Below the pieces are notes generated by a model. That model worked only from the letters and a program-made list of their open reading frames with translations. It searched no databases and was not told the DNA's origin. Shown in pieces: positions 29,559 through 41,737 of a stretch of 64,000 bases of DNA; positions within the stretch are counted from its first letter, which is position 1, and the number at the start of each line of letters is the position of its first letter. The translations under genes were made by a program, and so were the position numbers. This DNA comes from JAGOMW01 sp964644075 (GTDB lineage Bacteria; Patescibacteriota; Gracilibacteria; BD1-5; UBA2023), in NCBI GenBank assembly GCA_964644075.1, contig CAZXUQ010000001.1:186001-250000 (forward strand), given 5' to 3'.

Positions 29559-32500
29559 TTATGGTTTTACAGAAACTTTTTGGTACTGAGTATAGCTATG
29601 AAGTTCTGGCTGGTACATGAAGTATGCAGTTGCTGGGGGAAGTATATACGTACCGACAGACTCTGGACGGAAATAGTATGTATATATACGTTTATCTCCA
29701 TATCCATAGGACATCGTCGCGAGGATACGATCATCACGAGCCTCGGTATAGTCCCACCACCACATATCTCCTCCCTCTTTCTCGAGTTGACTCTCTGTCT
29801 GGAAGATACCACGTATCGGTCTCCATCCTCCTGGGAGAAAATCTTCGACAGAAAGGTGTGTCCATGAGAGATTTTGACGACTTGGGATATTGACTGTGAG
29901 AGTTGCCCGATAGAGTTTTCATTTCTGGAAGGTACCATCTGTTACTTCTTTGTGATAGAGATACTCACCCGTTTCATCGACTCATCGGGACTCATCGATC
30001 TCCTCGAAACTCCGAGTGATATCGATGCCACCTGTCGTATAGGCAGGGAGTTTGGTGATGTCTTTTGGAGTATCGAAAGTCATAGTCGTCACATAAAGTG
30101 GCGTACCCGCAGTATCCCGCTTGAGTGTGATACTGTTTCCTGATTTTTCTCGACTCGTTGTGATACGATTAAATGGTTTTGAGGAAGAAAGAGAAAGGTC
30201 AGAGATGAGCTTATCAGAGCGGTATGCGATAGAAAGAGGTGTAGTGAGTTTTGCTGTCGTGCTTGCCTCCTTCGCGAGAGCGAGAAATATCTGTATCTTT
30301 TCCTGAGTAGACACATAATACGAGGTTAGATCGATCGAACGAACGAGTGGATCGAGGAGAGCAAGTGCTTTGGTTTGATTTCCTGTATCAAATAAGAAGC
30401 GAATATAGAGAGCCCTATCAGCACTATAGGACCAATACATGTATGAATCACTGGTTTTACTCATCATCTCACTGAGGTTTTTCTCGATCTGTGGAGTGAG
30501 TCGTCCAAGCTCATACGCTGCATAGGCATATGCCAGGTATCCATGCGAAGAGAGGCGATTTGGGTCAATGCGTTTCCACCACTCATGTGCCTGTTCATTT
30601 TTGGTGCTCGCGAGAGTCCATGTTGCCTCTGCATAGGTATTTGGATCATTGGCATAGGTAGACTCGTTGGCAATGATATAGCTCGTACCAGCATCGAGTG
30701 TCGCCTGTGGGACAGTGACTCCGAGTTCACGAAATGCGAGGAGTGATCGGATCACATAGGGAGTAATAGCTATATTTGCATCCGTATCGGTTTCCCAGTA
30801 CTTCCATCCACCACTATAGTGCTGCATGCGCAGTATTTTGGCAACTCATTTTTCTGTATTTTCCTCTGCCTGGGCTCGGTCGATGAGGGCGCCGATATTT
30901 TCAGAGAGGGAGATAGCGATAGCATTCGGGAGGGTTGACGAGATCGTCTGTTCGATACATCCGTATGGATACTGGATGAGAGAACGGATCGCATCCTGCA
31001 TCTGTGTAGCGTAGGAAGCTGCGACACTGACGTCAACCGTCGAGAGAGTGGGACTCGTATCACTTGAGAGCGCTCTGAGTGGTATCGTGAGAGTTGATCC
31101 TGTCCAGAGTATGAGAGAGCGCGTTGTTTTTCCGAGTATCGGGAGTGGGGCAATAGTAAGAGTATTGGTAATACTATCGAGGACTTTCCCATTTTCTCTG
31201 AGTTCGAGCGTATAGGGAACACTTCCCTTCCAACTCTCAGGAACTGTGATACTCATCTCTGTACTCTTCGCACTCTCTATATCGAGAGAGAGTGATTTCT
31301 CCTGGGTAGTTATATCTGCACCACTTCCGATACGCAGACTCAGTATTGCTGGAGTGATACGTTTTGTGCTATTGAACGCACTCGTCGAGAGAGTAAAGGT
31401 ATCACTCGGACGTACAATCATAGGGAGATGAGCCTCGAGTACATAGTCTTTCCTCACAGAGATGGTTTTTTCTGCGACACCAAACTTCGAGTCACGAGTA
31501 TTGGAGATGGCGATGATACGATAGTCTGTGATATTATCTGGGAGAGGAAAACTCATCTTTGCCTTTCCAGAAATATCTGTACGTACACTCGGATTATAGT
31601 AGGCAGTATTTTTGAAAAGTGTACGTGATGCGATCTCGAGACCTCATCATCCTTTGTCTCCACTTCCTCCATTGGCTCATTTTCGTGAGAGAAACCTGTT
31701 TCGCTCGATACCGATGAGAGAAAGAGAAGTTTTGACAGTAAATGGGAATTTCTGATAAAATTTTGGGATGATATCGAGATCGATATTTCCAAGGAGACGT
31801 ATGAGGCTCTCATCGACGACCATAACAGCGACTTCTCACTGGAGTGGGTTACCAGAGGTGTCCGAGAGGGTCATATCGAGATCGACATTTTCTCGGTTCT
31901 TATAGGTTGTTTTATTTGGGCTGAGGGTGAGGAGAGATTTCTTTCCTGCGATATCGACGATGATCTCACCATATCAGACTGCGTAGGTCTTGGAGAGTTT
32001 TGTTCCTGGTGGAGCAAATGCTACGACACCAATATAGACATTTGGTGCTACGCTATCATCGACTGGGATACTTCGTGTGAGTGTATTTCCAGAGAGGGTC
32101 ACATACTCACGTTCGAGGACTCATCATTTTTCCTTCGTGATGAGGAGATGTGCACCAGTAAATGGTACCTGGATGAGTACTTTCGCAGTTTCTCACATCT
32201 TATAGATAGTACGCTCTGGTATGACTCTGAGTGCCCCATCAGAGAGTGACGTCATCGCTCACTCGATATAAAATACGGACTCTGATATGCTTTCTCTCGG
32301 AGGCTCAGCACCCAGTGTACGAGGAGATACTTGGAAGTGATACTCTCATGGAGAGGCAGTAGGGATACGGTAGGAAAAATCTTTTTCCCCGATACTTCCA
32401 CTCGCTACAATAGTATCGACTGGAGTTGTCACTTTTGTACTCCCTGCTCGGATATCATCAACCCATGTCTCCGTATAGGTACGGTGTGTGATCGTATATT

Positions 32501-35471
32501 CATATTTTCACGCAAGACTTTTTTCCCATTTTCCATACGTCGGAGCAAATTCTCCTACAAGAGTCTCTCATGCAGAAAGGATTTTCTTTTTTGGAGTGAA
32601 GAGGAGTGGATTATTTGGAGCGAATGCTTTGTAGTCGGAAGGGAGTTTGATAACGATACTTCATGGAGTCGTGACCGTCTCTCAGGAGAGAGGATCTTTC
32701 AGAGTGATTTCTACAGTATATTTGTAGTCGCTGTAAAATGAACTATATGACATCGGTATGCGAAATATACCATAACCATCTGACTGGATAGCTCCTGTTC
32801 CCTCGGTAAAAAACTCGATCGGTGGCTCATAGTAACATCACCAGAAACAATCTCCCCAGTAGTCATCTGCATAATACTCACTCCTATAGACACGGTAGGT
32901 AAATGGCATATTTTTCATCTCGGCACCGTTATAGTATTTTGCCTTTACTATGCCCTCGATAGTAAAGTTACCAGTATAGACATCACTATACCATGGAGAG
33001 TATGGATCTGTATTTTCTGATTTTCTCAAGTTTCTGAGAGAGTCACCATCCATATCTGGACTCTTGAGATCGACTGTCGCAGTAAATGTAGGATTTTTGA
33101 ATACTTCTACTTGGAAGTTTGTCCATCCATTTTCTACATACTCTGTCGTACTCGTACTCATGATATTTACACTATAGCTACCGAGTGAGGCATCTTTTGG
33201 GAGATCGTACTCAGTAGATATAGTACCAAACTCATTTGGTTTGACAGTGGTGCGTCGGATTTCTCTCCCTGTGGGATCAGTGATCACGAGAGCAAATGTA
33301 CCTTCTTTTGGGATTTCGAGAGATTTTCCATTTTTTCTGACGATCGCATGGAGGTATACCTTTTCTCCAGGGAGATAGAGTCGTCTATCCGTGTGAAAAT
33401 AGGCAGTATAGAGTGACCTTGATGCATATGAATAGTCAGAATCTTTGATGCCGAAGTTGTACCCAGTAATACCATCGTTCCAAGTACTCACCACATAACC
33501 ATAGTGAGCAGGAGAACGAGTCTCCACCATAAAACTATCATACCGTCACTCATACTCCCACCAATTTTCAAACGATAAACCATATGGAGTGGAGTCATAT
33601 CCTGAGGCATCCTTTAGGCTATCGAGTTTTACCTCGAGAAATCCATCCTTCCCACTCCGACCGAGGGCAACTCCCGGAGCAAATGCCTGAGTCGCGAGAG
33701 GCATATAGGATCGAGTCGAAATTCAGAGTGATGAGTCCCAGTTTTCAGTATAGGCACGACTCACATTTCTTTTTACGATGACATCCTGATCTGGAAGTGG
33801 TTCTCATGTCGCTATATCTGTGGCGAGGACCATAATCTTTCCACTTGCATCGACTTTGAGAGTGATATTGGTATCGATGATCGAGAAAATGACAGGACGA
33901 AAAAATCGAGAAGCATCAAGCATATCTTTCTCATTTGCAAGAGTCATCACATAGAGACCATTTTCGAGAGTACGCGATGGTGCGAAGTCCTCAGCAACGA
34001 AAGGTGAAACATATCCATCACGCGCGATAACAAGGTCTTTTTTCTTACAGAGACTTGGATCCTTACGAGTGCGAGCCATGATATCAAATACTGCACTATT
34101 TTTCTCGAGTTCACGCATAGTGAGCATACGTTCGATCTGTGAGTAAGACTCGAGATCAACACGACAGAGTTCAAGTGAGTAACTAGAAAGTGGTGTATGA
34201 AGAGAATAGAGTTTTACGGGAATACTCTCTCACTTTTTGAAAATCGTACGGTTCTCAGAAACCTTGAGAGAGAGAAATGGTGAACTTTTTGCTATGACTT
34301 CGTGCGTAATGGATGCTTTCCTTCCATAGATATCTGATATATCACGAAGGCTAAAGGTATATTTTTCACCTTCTTTGAGTGGGAGCGTCACGATAGCTCG
34401 GTCAGGAGTGAGGATGAGGTCGGCAGGAGTGAGAGGGAGCGATGGTGATATATCGAGATGCTTCAGAAAGTCGATTTTTGCTTCACTCCGATGATCGATG
34501 TACTCCTTGCTATAGAGAGCTCCAGAGTCAGTATAAATCGGCTGAGAAAAACGGAACTCTACTTGGCTTTTCATATCATACTCAGGAGAGAGTGTATCGA
34601 GCGTCGTCCCTGTGAGAGTAAAATCCTCGAGAGAGCGATCTTCGACAACTCTATAACGACCATGAACTCATGCTATGATACATACTCGTCTCTCTGATCC
34701 ATCGAATGGAAGGTGTACAGTCATGGTATATATCTGACCATTTTTTGTCAGCGGGAGGACAGTCGATGGGTGGATTTCTTTAAAAATCCACTTTGGTAGT
34801 CATGGTTCCTTTTCAAAAGGATTAAGTTCTCCAGAAATCTCACCACTTACAAGAGTGGGTGCTACTTTGGTTGGTGTATGCTGTGGAATTTCCATATTTG
34901 TCCCCCAATCCCGAACATTACAGCTTGCTGTTGGATCATAGTGGGCGTAGTAGCGTACATCCTCGGAAGTATAGTCTCAGAGACCATAGACACTGACGGT
35001 ATAGTTTTGGTCACGGGGGATGCCTGCCTCATATACAGAGAGATCGCTCGGGATATCACTCGGCGTGAGGACGATATCTTTCGGAAGTCGGTATTTTGTT
35101 GTTTTTTCTTTATTGTATATATCTGCACTGATACGGATTTCTTTAGAACCTTTTGTGATAGATGAGGACATTACATTGAGATATCCTCCATTCACATTGA
35201 TAGCATACTCTCCAGATACAGTCTCTTTTCTCTCACCTCAGATGAGGAGAGATTTCTCGAGAGCCTTGGTATCGAGGAGAGGATTTTCTGTCTCACCGAT
35301 CTCGAGTGATGGTGGAGATATGAGTGCTTCGAGAGAGAGTCAATCCTGGTGTTCAGTCCCACGAAATGGAAATGTAAGAGTCTCACTCGTGAGTATATAG
35401 GCATAGTAACCGAGCGCTGAAACTCAGAGGATAGCGAGGAGAGCGATAAAAATCCGTGTGAGAAATTTCAT
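29559..35471 (-). CDS. Bacterial alpha-2-macroglobulin with thioester motif
   Basis: A 1970-residue protein read through with only TGA interruptions. An N-terminal signal anchor (RIFIALLAILGVSALGYYAY) places it outside the inner membrane. Macroglobulin-type beta domains fill the first 1200 residues, including LYLPGEKVYLHAIVR (MG3-like). The typical bait-side sequence FKNTAYYNPSV and LPDNITDYRI follow, and the thioester YPYGCIEQTISS has Cys1505 and Gln1508. The helical thioester domain and a receptor-binding-like end complete it. It should trap attacking proteases covalently. In E. coli the homologue is next to pbpC; here pbpC is 14 kb away. A glycine-rich block (GANGGSGDKGGGG) precedes the FKNTAYYNP segment. 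Confidence 0.93.
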
Positions 35472-35493
35472 AGAAAAAAGTAAAGATGTGCTC

Positions 35494-35521
35494 ATTATAG
35501 TATTCACTTCAGTCTTTGCAA
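35494..35521 (-). promoter_or_regulatory. Promoter of the alpha-2-macroglobulin gene
   Basis: Minus strand TTGCAA (35516-35521), 16-base spacer, TATAAT (35494-35499). The ATG is 22 bases beyond the -10, so this mRNA has a short leader. Confidence 0.65.
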
Positions 35522-35574
35522 CACAAAATATAGTGTTTTGTAGACAAAATTGGTACAGGGTTTTGCTTTTTCTC

Positions 35575-35602
35575 TTGCGAAAAGTATGGATTTTACTATA
35601 GT
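35575..35602 (+). promoter_or_regulatory. Promoter of mutY
   Basis: TTGCGA (35575-35580), 16-base spacer, TATAGT (35597-35602), six bases, ATG. A leaderless mRNA is predicted. Confidence 0.6.
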
Positions 35603-35608
35603 TTCTCT

Positions 35609-36688
35609 ATGAAATTATGATTTTCACCATTCCCATGGTCAGACCTCCTCAGATGGTATGAGAAGGCGTGAAGACACGACCTCGAGTGGCGAGACTACAG
35701 TATGGACGAAAAAGTGAGATCCTACCGTGTCTGGCTCTCAGAAATCTGCCTCCAACAGACACAGGTCGAACGTGTACGAGGATATTTCACTCGTATCCTC
35801 CAGGCATATCCCACGGTCGATGATCTCGCGAAGGCGAGTTATGAGGAGTTCTATCTCTACTATCAATGACTCGGCTACTACTCTCGTGCTCGCAACATGC
35901 TCCGTACCGCCGATATCGTCTCGCGAGAGTACTGATGAGAGTTCCCTACAGATATATCGCTCCTTGAGAAACTCCCAGGGGTATGATTATATACTGCTCG
36001 TGCAGTTATGGCATTTGCTTTTGGTGAACCATATCTCGCCTGGGATACCAACCTCGAAAAAGTATTTGCCCGCTACTATAATGGTGATAAAAATATCAAG
36101 CTCACTGAAGAAGAAAAAACAAAGATAGAGGAAGATTTTAGGAATTTTATATCGTGAAGTGATGCTGTGCGTTCTATCAATAACGCCCTGATGGACTTCG
36201 CGGCGACCGTCGATCTGAAAAATCCAAGCAATATCGACTGGGAAAACTACCCGATCAAGAATGGAAAATGGTACGAGACACGCTGATCGCTCGAAGTAGT
36301 CGAAACAAAGAAATCTGAAACCTTCCCTGTCCCAGATGCAAGTATCGTCGTGATACTTCATCGGGATCACAGAATATACTATTCACCACGAGAGTCGACT
36401 ATCGATATGAAAACATGGAGCGATATATCTGAGAAAGTGCATATATCGAAACTCTCAGATGAATATAGACCATTTCTCCTCTCACCTGCACTCCAGCGAG
36501 ACACGAGGAAATATGTACAGGAGTATTTCCGAGATACCTACAGTCTCGAGCTCTCTGTACGACCAGTGCACAAAAAATGGCTCTCCGAAGATGGAAAGCC
36601 ATATATCGCGGTCAATGCGCAGGTGCAAGCATGAAGTCATGCGTTTGATGAATATACAAAATCTAAATCTAAGAGCGTACTAGTCTAG
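35609..36688 (+). CDS. mutY: MutY-like A/G-specific adenine glycosylase without iron-sulfur cluster
   Basis: MutY removes adenine mispaired with 8-oxoguanine. LSEICLQQTQVERVRGYF carries the catalytic Glu, KLPGVGLYTARAVMAFAFG the helix-hairpin-helix, and AWDTNLEKVFAR the second catalytic Asp. The usual C-x6-C-x2-C-x5-C cluster after ALMDFAATV is replaced by cysteine-free sequence (DLKNPSNIDWENYP), so the 4Fe-4S cluster is missing. A C-terminal NUDIX-like 8-oxoG recognition domain is present (PDASIVVILHRDHRIYYSP). Length is 359 residues. The 3' end overlaps the convergent EVE gene by 20 bases. Confidence 0.85.
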
Positions 36689-37127
36689 CTATGATAGCAT
36701 ACTCTTCTTCTGTCACTGGTGTTATAGAAAGACGATTTCCCTTCTGAAGTATCTTCATCCCCTCAAGTCATGGGGTGGAGCGGAGCTCTGTTATGGATAT
36801 AATACGAGGAAATTTTTCGATATATTCCACATCGACACACTGCCATATCGGCTTCTCACGTGTAGACTTCGAATCATAGTACTTCCCTCATGAGACAAAC
36901 TGCGTCTCATCAGCATGGGGAGTAGAGCATACTCTCGCGATCCCTGCGATGCCAACCTCGGCACACGATGAGTGATAGAAGAGTACTCTATCTCCGACTT
37001 GCATGAGGTCTCGCATATAGTTACGAGCAAGATAGTTACGCACTCCATACCAGCTCGATGATCCATCTCGTACGAGATCATCTATCGAGTATTCGGATGG
37101 TTCAGATTTCATGAGCCAGGTGGACAT
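36669..37127 (-). CDS. EVE domain protein
   Basis: The 152-residue protein begins MSTWLMKSEPSEYSIDDLVR and continues WYGVRNYLARNYMRDLMQVGDRVLFYHSS, the diagnostic EVE pattern (thymocyte nuclear protein 1 type). The fold is related to PUA and YTH and binds modified nucleobases, often in DNA or RNA modification contexts. No modification gene is adjacent. Two TGA glycines. It starts 28 bases after ftsH's upstream side ends and shares direction with the Der-FtsH run. Confidence 0.88.
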
Positions 37128-37154
37128 AGGGAAATATACGTTGATGATTTCATT

Positions 37155-39125
37155 TTACATCCCCACCTTGGCTGGTACTCCCTTCACTCACTCAAAGAAT
37201 GCATCAAACTCATCCTGAAGCATCTCTTCACGCTCGAGAAGAGCATTTGCAAGTTTCTCGTGGAGGTCCTGGTGTGTCGTGATAATCTTGCGAGCGAGAG
37301 CATAGGCATCGAGAAGGAGTTTACGAACCTTGGAGTCGATGAGATCCTGCGTCTTATCAGAGATGACTTTCGCGTTCGTCTGACCACCGAGATAGTTCCC
37401 CTCACTCATATCAGGGGCGAGGTTCTCAGGACCAATCTCACTATCAAATCCAAACCGCATCACCATAGCACGGGCGATCTCTGTAGCTCGCTCTATGTCA
37501 GATGAAGCTCCTGTCGTGATATACTCAGGACCAAAGAATACCTCCTCTGCCACACGACCACCATAGAGTGTCGCGAGCTCATCGAGGTATTTTGCCTTTG
37601 ATGTGTAGGTACGATCTTTCTCTGGAAGGAACCACGTGACTCCACCCGCTCCACCGCGTGGGAGGATCGAGATCTTGTGTACTGGATCAGTATGCGCGAG
37701 CATTTTTCCGACGATCGCATGTCCGATTTCGTGGATTGCTGTGAGTTTTTTCTCATGCTCTGTCATCTTGAGAGATTTTTTCTCATTTCCCATGACGACT
37801 TTTTCCACAGATTTCTGTATCATCTCCATAGAGATGGTTTTGGAATTGTTTTTTCAGGCGAGTATTGCTGACTCATTGAGCAGATTTCCGAGCTCAGCAC
37901 CTGAGAACCCTACCGTGATAGAGGCAATTTTATCCCAGTTTACTCATGGAGCAAATGGTTTAGACTTCGCATGTACTGCGAGGATCTTTTTGCGATCTTC
38001 GAGAGTCGGGAGATTGATTGTGACACGACGGTCAAATCGTCCAGGTCGGAGGAGTGCCTTATCAAGGACATCAGCACGGTTAGTTGCTGCCATGATGATC
38101 ACATTGGTTTCGTTATCAAATCCATCCATCTCAGTGAGGATCTGATTGAGTGTCTGCTCACGTTCATCGTGCCCACCACCGATACCAGGAGAACGTTTTT
38201 TCCCGATCGCATCGATCTCGTCGATAAATATAATACTTGGAGCTCGTTCACGAGCTTCCTTGAAGAGATCACGTACACGAGAAGCTCCTACTCAGACAAA
38301 CATCTCGACGAACTCAGAACCAGAAATCGAGAAAAATGGAACATCACTCTCCCCTGCGACAGCACGAGCAAGGAGAGTCTTTCCTGTTCCTGGAGGTCAC
38401 TGGAGGAGGATACCACGAGGGATTTTGGCTCCGAGATCTTTATACTTACTTGGGTTTTTGAGAAAATCAACCACCTCTACAAGATCTGCCTTTTCCTCCT
38501 CAGATCAGGCTACATCCTCAAATGTCACTTTTTCATCGAGCTCAGGATCGTATACTCGAGCTCGCGATCGGATAAATGCCATCGGTCCACCCATCCCGCC
38601 TCCACCCATACGGGTCATGAGGAAAAATAAAAGGATCACAAAAAGCACTGTCCCGAGAAGTGAAGGAAGCAGGTCAGAAAGAATTTTTCCCCATCATTCA
38701 TCTTTTATTGTCACTTTAGTGGGAATTTCTGGATTTCCGAGTCCGATATCTGTGATTTTTACGTTATCTGGGATGATCGTCGCATCGACTCATCTGACTT
38801 TCTTATTATTGACGATTTTTTCGACACCGTTTTTCTTTGCTTCGAGTGATGTTCCCTGTACCACGATCTCCTCATAGACTCATGAGTTATATCGTGCGAT
38901 GATCTCATTGAGCCCGATTTTGGTATTTTTTTCGATAATCTCCTCGCTCATATAGCCACGAAAAATCGGTACTATGATAGTAAGCGCAAGGATGAGAAGA
39001 ACAGGGATAAGAAACGATCTCGGTGTGATTTCTATGACTTTGATATTGGCATCTTTCGGAAGTTTTGGGATTTTTGGAAGTGGTTTTTTGGGTTTCTTTG
39101 GGTCTTTTATTTTCTGTGGTGACAT
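37155..39125 (-). CDS. ftsH: ATP-dependent zinc metalloprotease FtsH
   Basis: FtsH (656 residues) degrades misfolded membrane and regulatory proteins. There are two membrane helices (about residues 34-56 and 130-150), the AAA domain (Walker A GPPGTGKTLLARAVAGE, Walker B IIFIDEIDAIG, second region ATNRADVLDKALLRPGRFDR) and the zinc site HEIGHAI. The first glycine of the Walker A loop is TGA (38397-38399). A basic proline/lysine-rich N-terminal tail (KKPKKPLPKIPKLPK) is unusual. The end is TAA after a short extension GVKGVPAKVGM. Confidence 0.97.
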
Positions 39126-39218
39126 GAAAAAATATATATAAATAAAGCCTGGATATTATATAAAAAAGATCGAGAAATCCAAACCTTTCTCGAAATGATT
39201 TCTTGACGAAAAAGAGAC

Positions 39219-40193
39219 CTACGGACGATATGGAAAAAGTGGAGAAAATTCGACGATATTCCATGATGGATCATGTGCTCGCAGGAGACTATATATCCCA
39301 TCAAAGTGGAGTGCACCATAGAGAAATACTGCGCGCTGTTCTCAGGTAGAAATATAGGTATCGACGATATGCTTATTACGATCAGCAAGGATAGCGTTTG
39401 CAAGAGTTGGATCGAGAAAACTCTCGAGACTCTCGGGGTTTCACGAAGCAAATCTGAGCGACAGATTGAGCATTCAGCGCATGAGAAAGTGGAAAAAACG
39501 ATTGTTTTCGAGGCTGAGCCCCTCGAGCTCTGTGGCGATATCAATAGGAGTCTTCGGTAGAACTGAAATTCCTGTGCCTATACGCATCACAATCTCATCG
39601 AGAGAAAGATCGACGTTTTTTACCGATCATGTTCCTACATGTGCAAAAATATCTTTATTTTGTTCTTTGAGTCAAAACATTTTAGCAACCCTTCTATATG
39701 TCGTACTATCGAGTTTGATGCCAAGAAGAGAGGCAAATTTTGCTGTATTTTCCTCGGTCCCTGGACGCACTCACTCGACATAGAGAGTATATCCAGAAAG
39801 AGAGAGTGCCCTGAGATCACGAGCAACCTCATCATAGTAACGAGGGGTAGCAATATGCGACATCTCTATAAATACTATCTCATGATCCTTCCCATCTCAG
39901 AGAGTGATGCGAGAGAGAGGCGTAGGAAAAGTATTGGAAAAAGCGGCAATCAAGGTGATGAGAAGCCCGAAAAATCATGAAATAGAGAGGAATATGAGGG
40001 TGTTTCTCATGAGAGAGACGCGAAAATGAGATCTCTCGCGATGCCAGAGGAGCATGATAGTCGAGAGGAGGAGTCAGAGTATCAGAGCCTGAAAAACTGC
40101 TGGTACGAGAGCACTCCATCCATCAAGAAAGCCCTGAAACAGGAGACCAGCAAGTGATAAAATTCCTGTGATAATGAGAAATTTCTTGGTCAT
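39219..40193 (-). CDS. Membrane-anchored TraB/GumN-like protein
   Basis: The 324-residue protein has three hydrophobic helices in its first 95 residues. A soluble domain follows with MSHIATPRYYDEVARDLRAL and LYVEGVRPGTEENTAKFA, then near the end AVFLYGALHFDGIYSLL. The pairing of an early strand-His, a Glu-Gly-x-Arg-Pro-Gly segment and a late G-A-x-H resembles TraB/GumN-type proteins, possibly metallopeptidase-like. That assignment is tentative. It begins three bases after the der stop codon and is probably co-transcribed with der. Confidence 0.55.
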
Positions 40194-40196
40194 ATA

Positions 40197-41687
40197 TTAT
40201 TTCTTACTTTTCATACTTTTCTTATTTGTGCGTTTTTTCTGGCTTTTCTCAGTAGTATTTCTCGAAAAAGTCTCATCAGCTCGAGACTTCTCATCCTCGA
40301 TAGCCTCATTATCCTTGTCTTTATTTTTATAAATACTCGTACGAGATCGGAGTTCGATATCGATCGGAGTTCCCTCAAATCAGAAAAATTCTCGGATTTT
40401 ATTTTCGATGTAGCGTTTGTATGAGAAGTGGAAATGGTCAGAATTATTGACTGATATCACAAATCGAGGAGGATTGATATCCACCTGTGATCCGTAGTAG
40501 ATTTTTGGCTTATGCGACTTACGATTTCCTGTTGGAGCATGCTCATATGCGATCTGCTCGAGGAATTTGTTAAATACTCCAGTCTTAACTCGCTTTTTGC
40601 GCTCTCCTTGGATATGGATAGCATGTTCGAGAACAAGGTCGATGCGACGGTTTTCTATAGCAGAAGTGAATACAACAGGTGCATAGGAGAGAAAATCGAA
40701 TTTCTTCGAAAGGTACTTCATGTAACGATCGAGGATAGTATCTGTCCCGATATCAGGCTTGGCAAGGACCTTGTCCCATTTATTGAGAACGAGGATAATT
40801 CCTTTTTTAGCTTCGAGAGCCTTGGAGACGATGACCTCATCCTGGTGCGTCACACCATCATAAGCATCGATAACGAGTGCGACCACATCAGCACGCTCGA
40901 TAGAGCGCTCGGCTCGGAGGACACTCCAGTCTTCGATATTTCCACTTCCAATCTTTCCTGCACGGCGGATACCAGCAGTATCGATGAGACATATTTCCTC
41001 ATCCTGGAAAGTCACGATAGTATCGATCGCATCACGTGTAGTTCCTGGCATATCCTTGACGATCGAGCGAGTTTCTCAGGAGATTGCATTCACGAGAGAA
41101 GATTTTCCGACATTGGGACGACCAATGATAGCGAGCTTCAAAATATCAGGATTATCAATCTCACTATCAGCATGAGTCTCAAATCCCTCTTCTCGGAGAG
41201 TCCGAGTAATCGCATCTCTGAGGGTATGAAGTCCTCGTGTCTGCATCGGAGATGTAGGGATCACTTCCCCGAGACCAAGTTCGAGGAGTGCATACGACTC
41301 GAGAGCACGTTTATCATTATCAGCTTTATTGGCGACGATGATGATAGGTTTTTTTGATTTACGTAGACGCTTGGCGATATGCTCATCGAACTCTGTCACA
41401 CGATCATACTCGAGGACGAAGAGGATAATATCAGAAGACTCGATCGCACTATCCGCTCGAGCACGCACATCGGAAAGGAGTGTTTCATTATCTGCCTCGA
41501 CGATACCACCAGAGTCCGCGAGGATATAAGAAATATTTCGCTCTTCGTCGATAATTTTGTACTCGATGATGTCTCGTGTCGTATTTTCTATATCAGAAAC
41601 GATCGCGATCCTATGCCCAGAGAGAGCATTGAAGAGAGATGATTTCCCGACATTGGGACGACCGACGATGGTGACGCGTGGAAGCAT
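40197..41687 (-). CDS. der: GTPase Der (EngA)
   Basis: Der (496 residues) has two tandem GTPase domains for 50S assembly. The first starts MLPRVTIVGRPNVGKSSLFN; the second has AIIGRPNVGKSSLVNAIS followed by a TGA glycine, and then PGTTRDAIDT and LNKWDK. The KH-like domain contains PPRFVISVNNSD. An extra C-terminal tail of about 45 lysine/serine-rich residues follows the usual end. The ATG at 41687 begins directly at the first G1 strand. Confidence 0.96.
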
Positions 41688-41737
41688 AAGAAAAAATGAG
41701 ATGGGAAGATACCGAAAAAAACAGAAAAAGCAAGGAT

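Noticed and set aside
40512..41357. 281-codon open frame on the + strand
   Set aside because: It lies opposite der, whose GTPase motifs are unmistakable.
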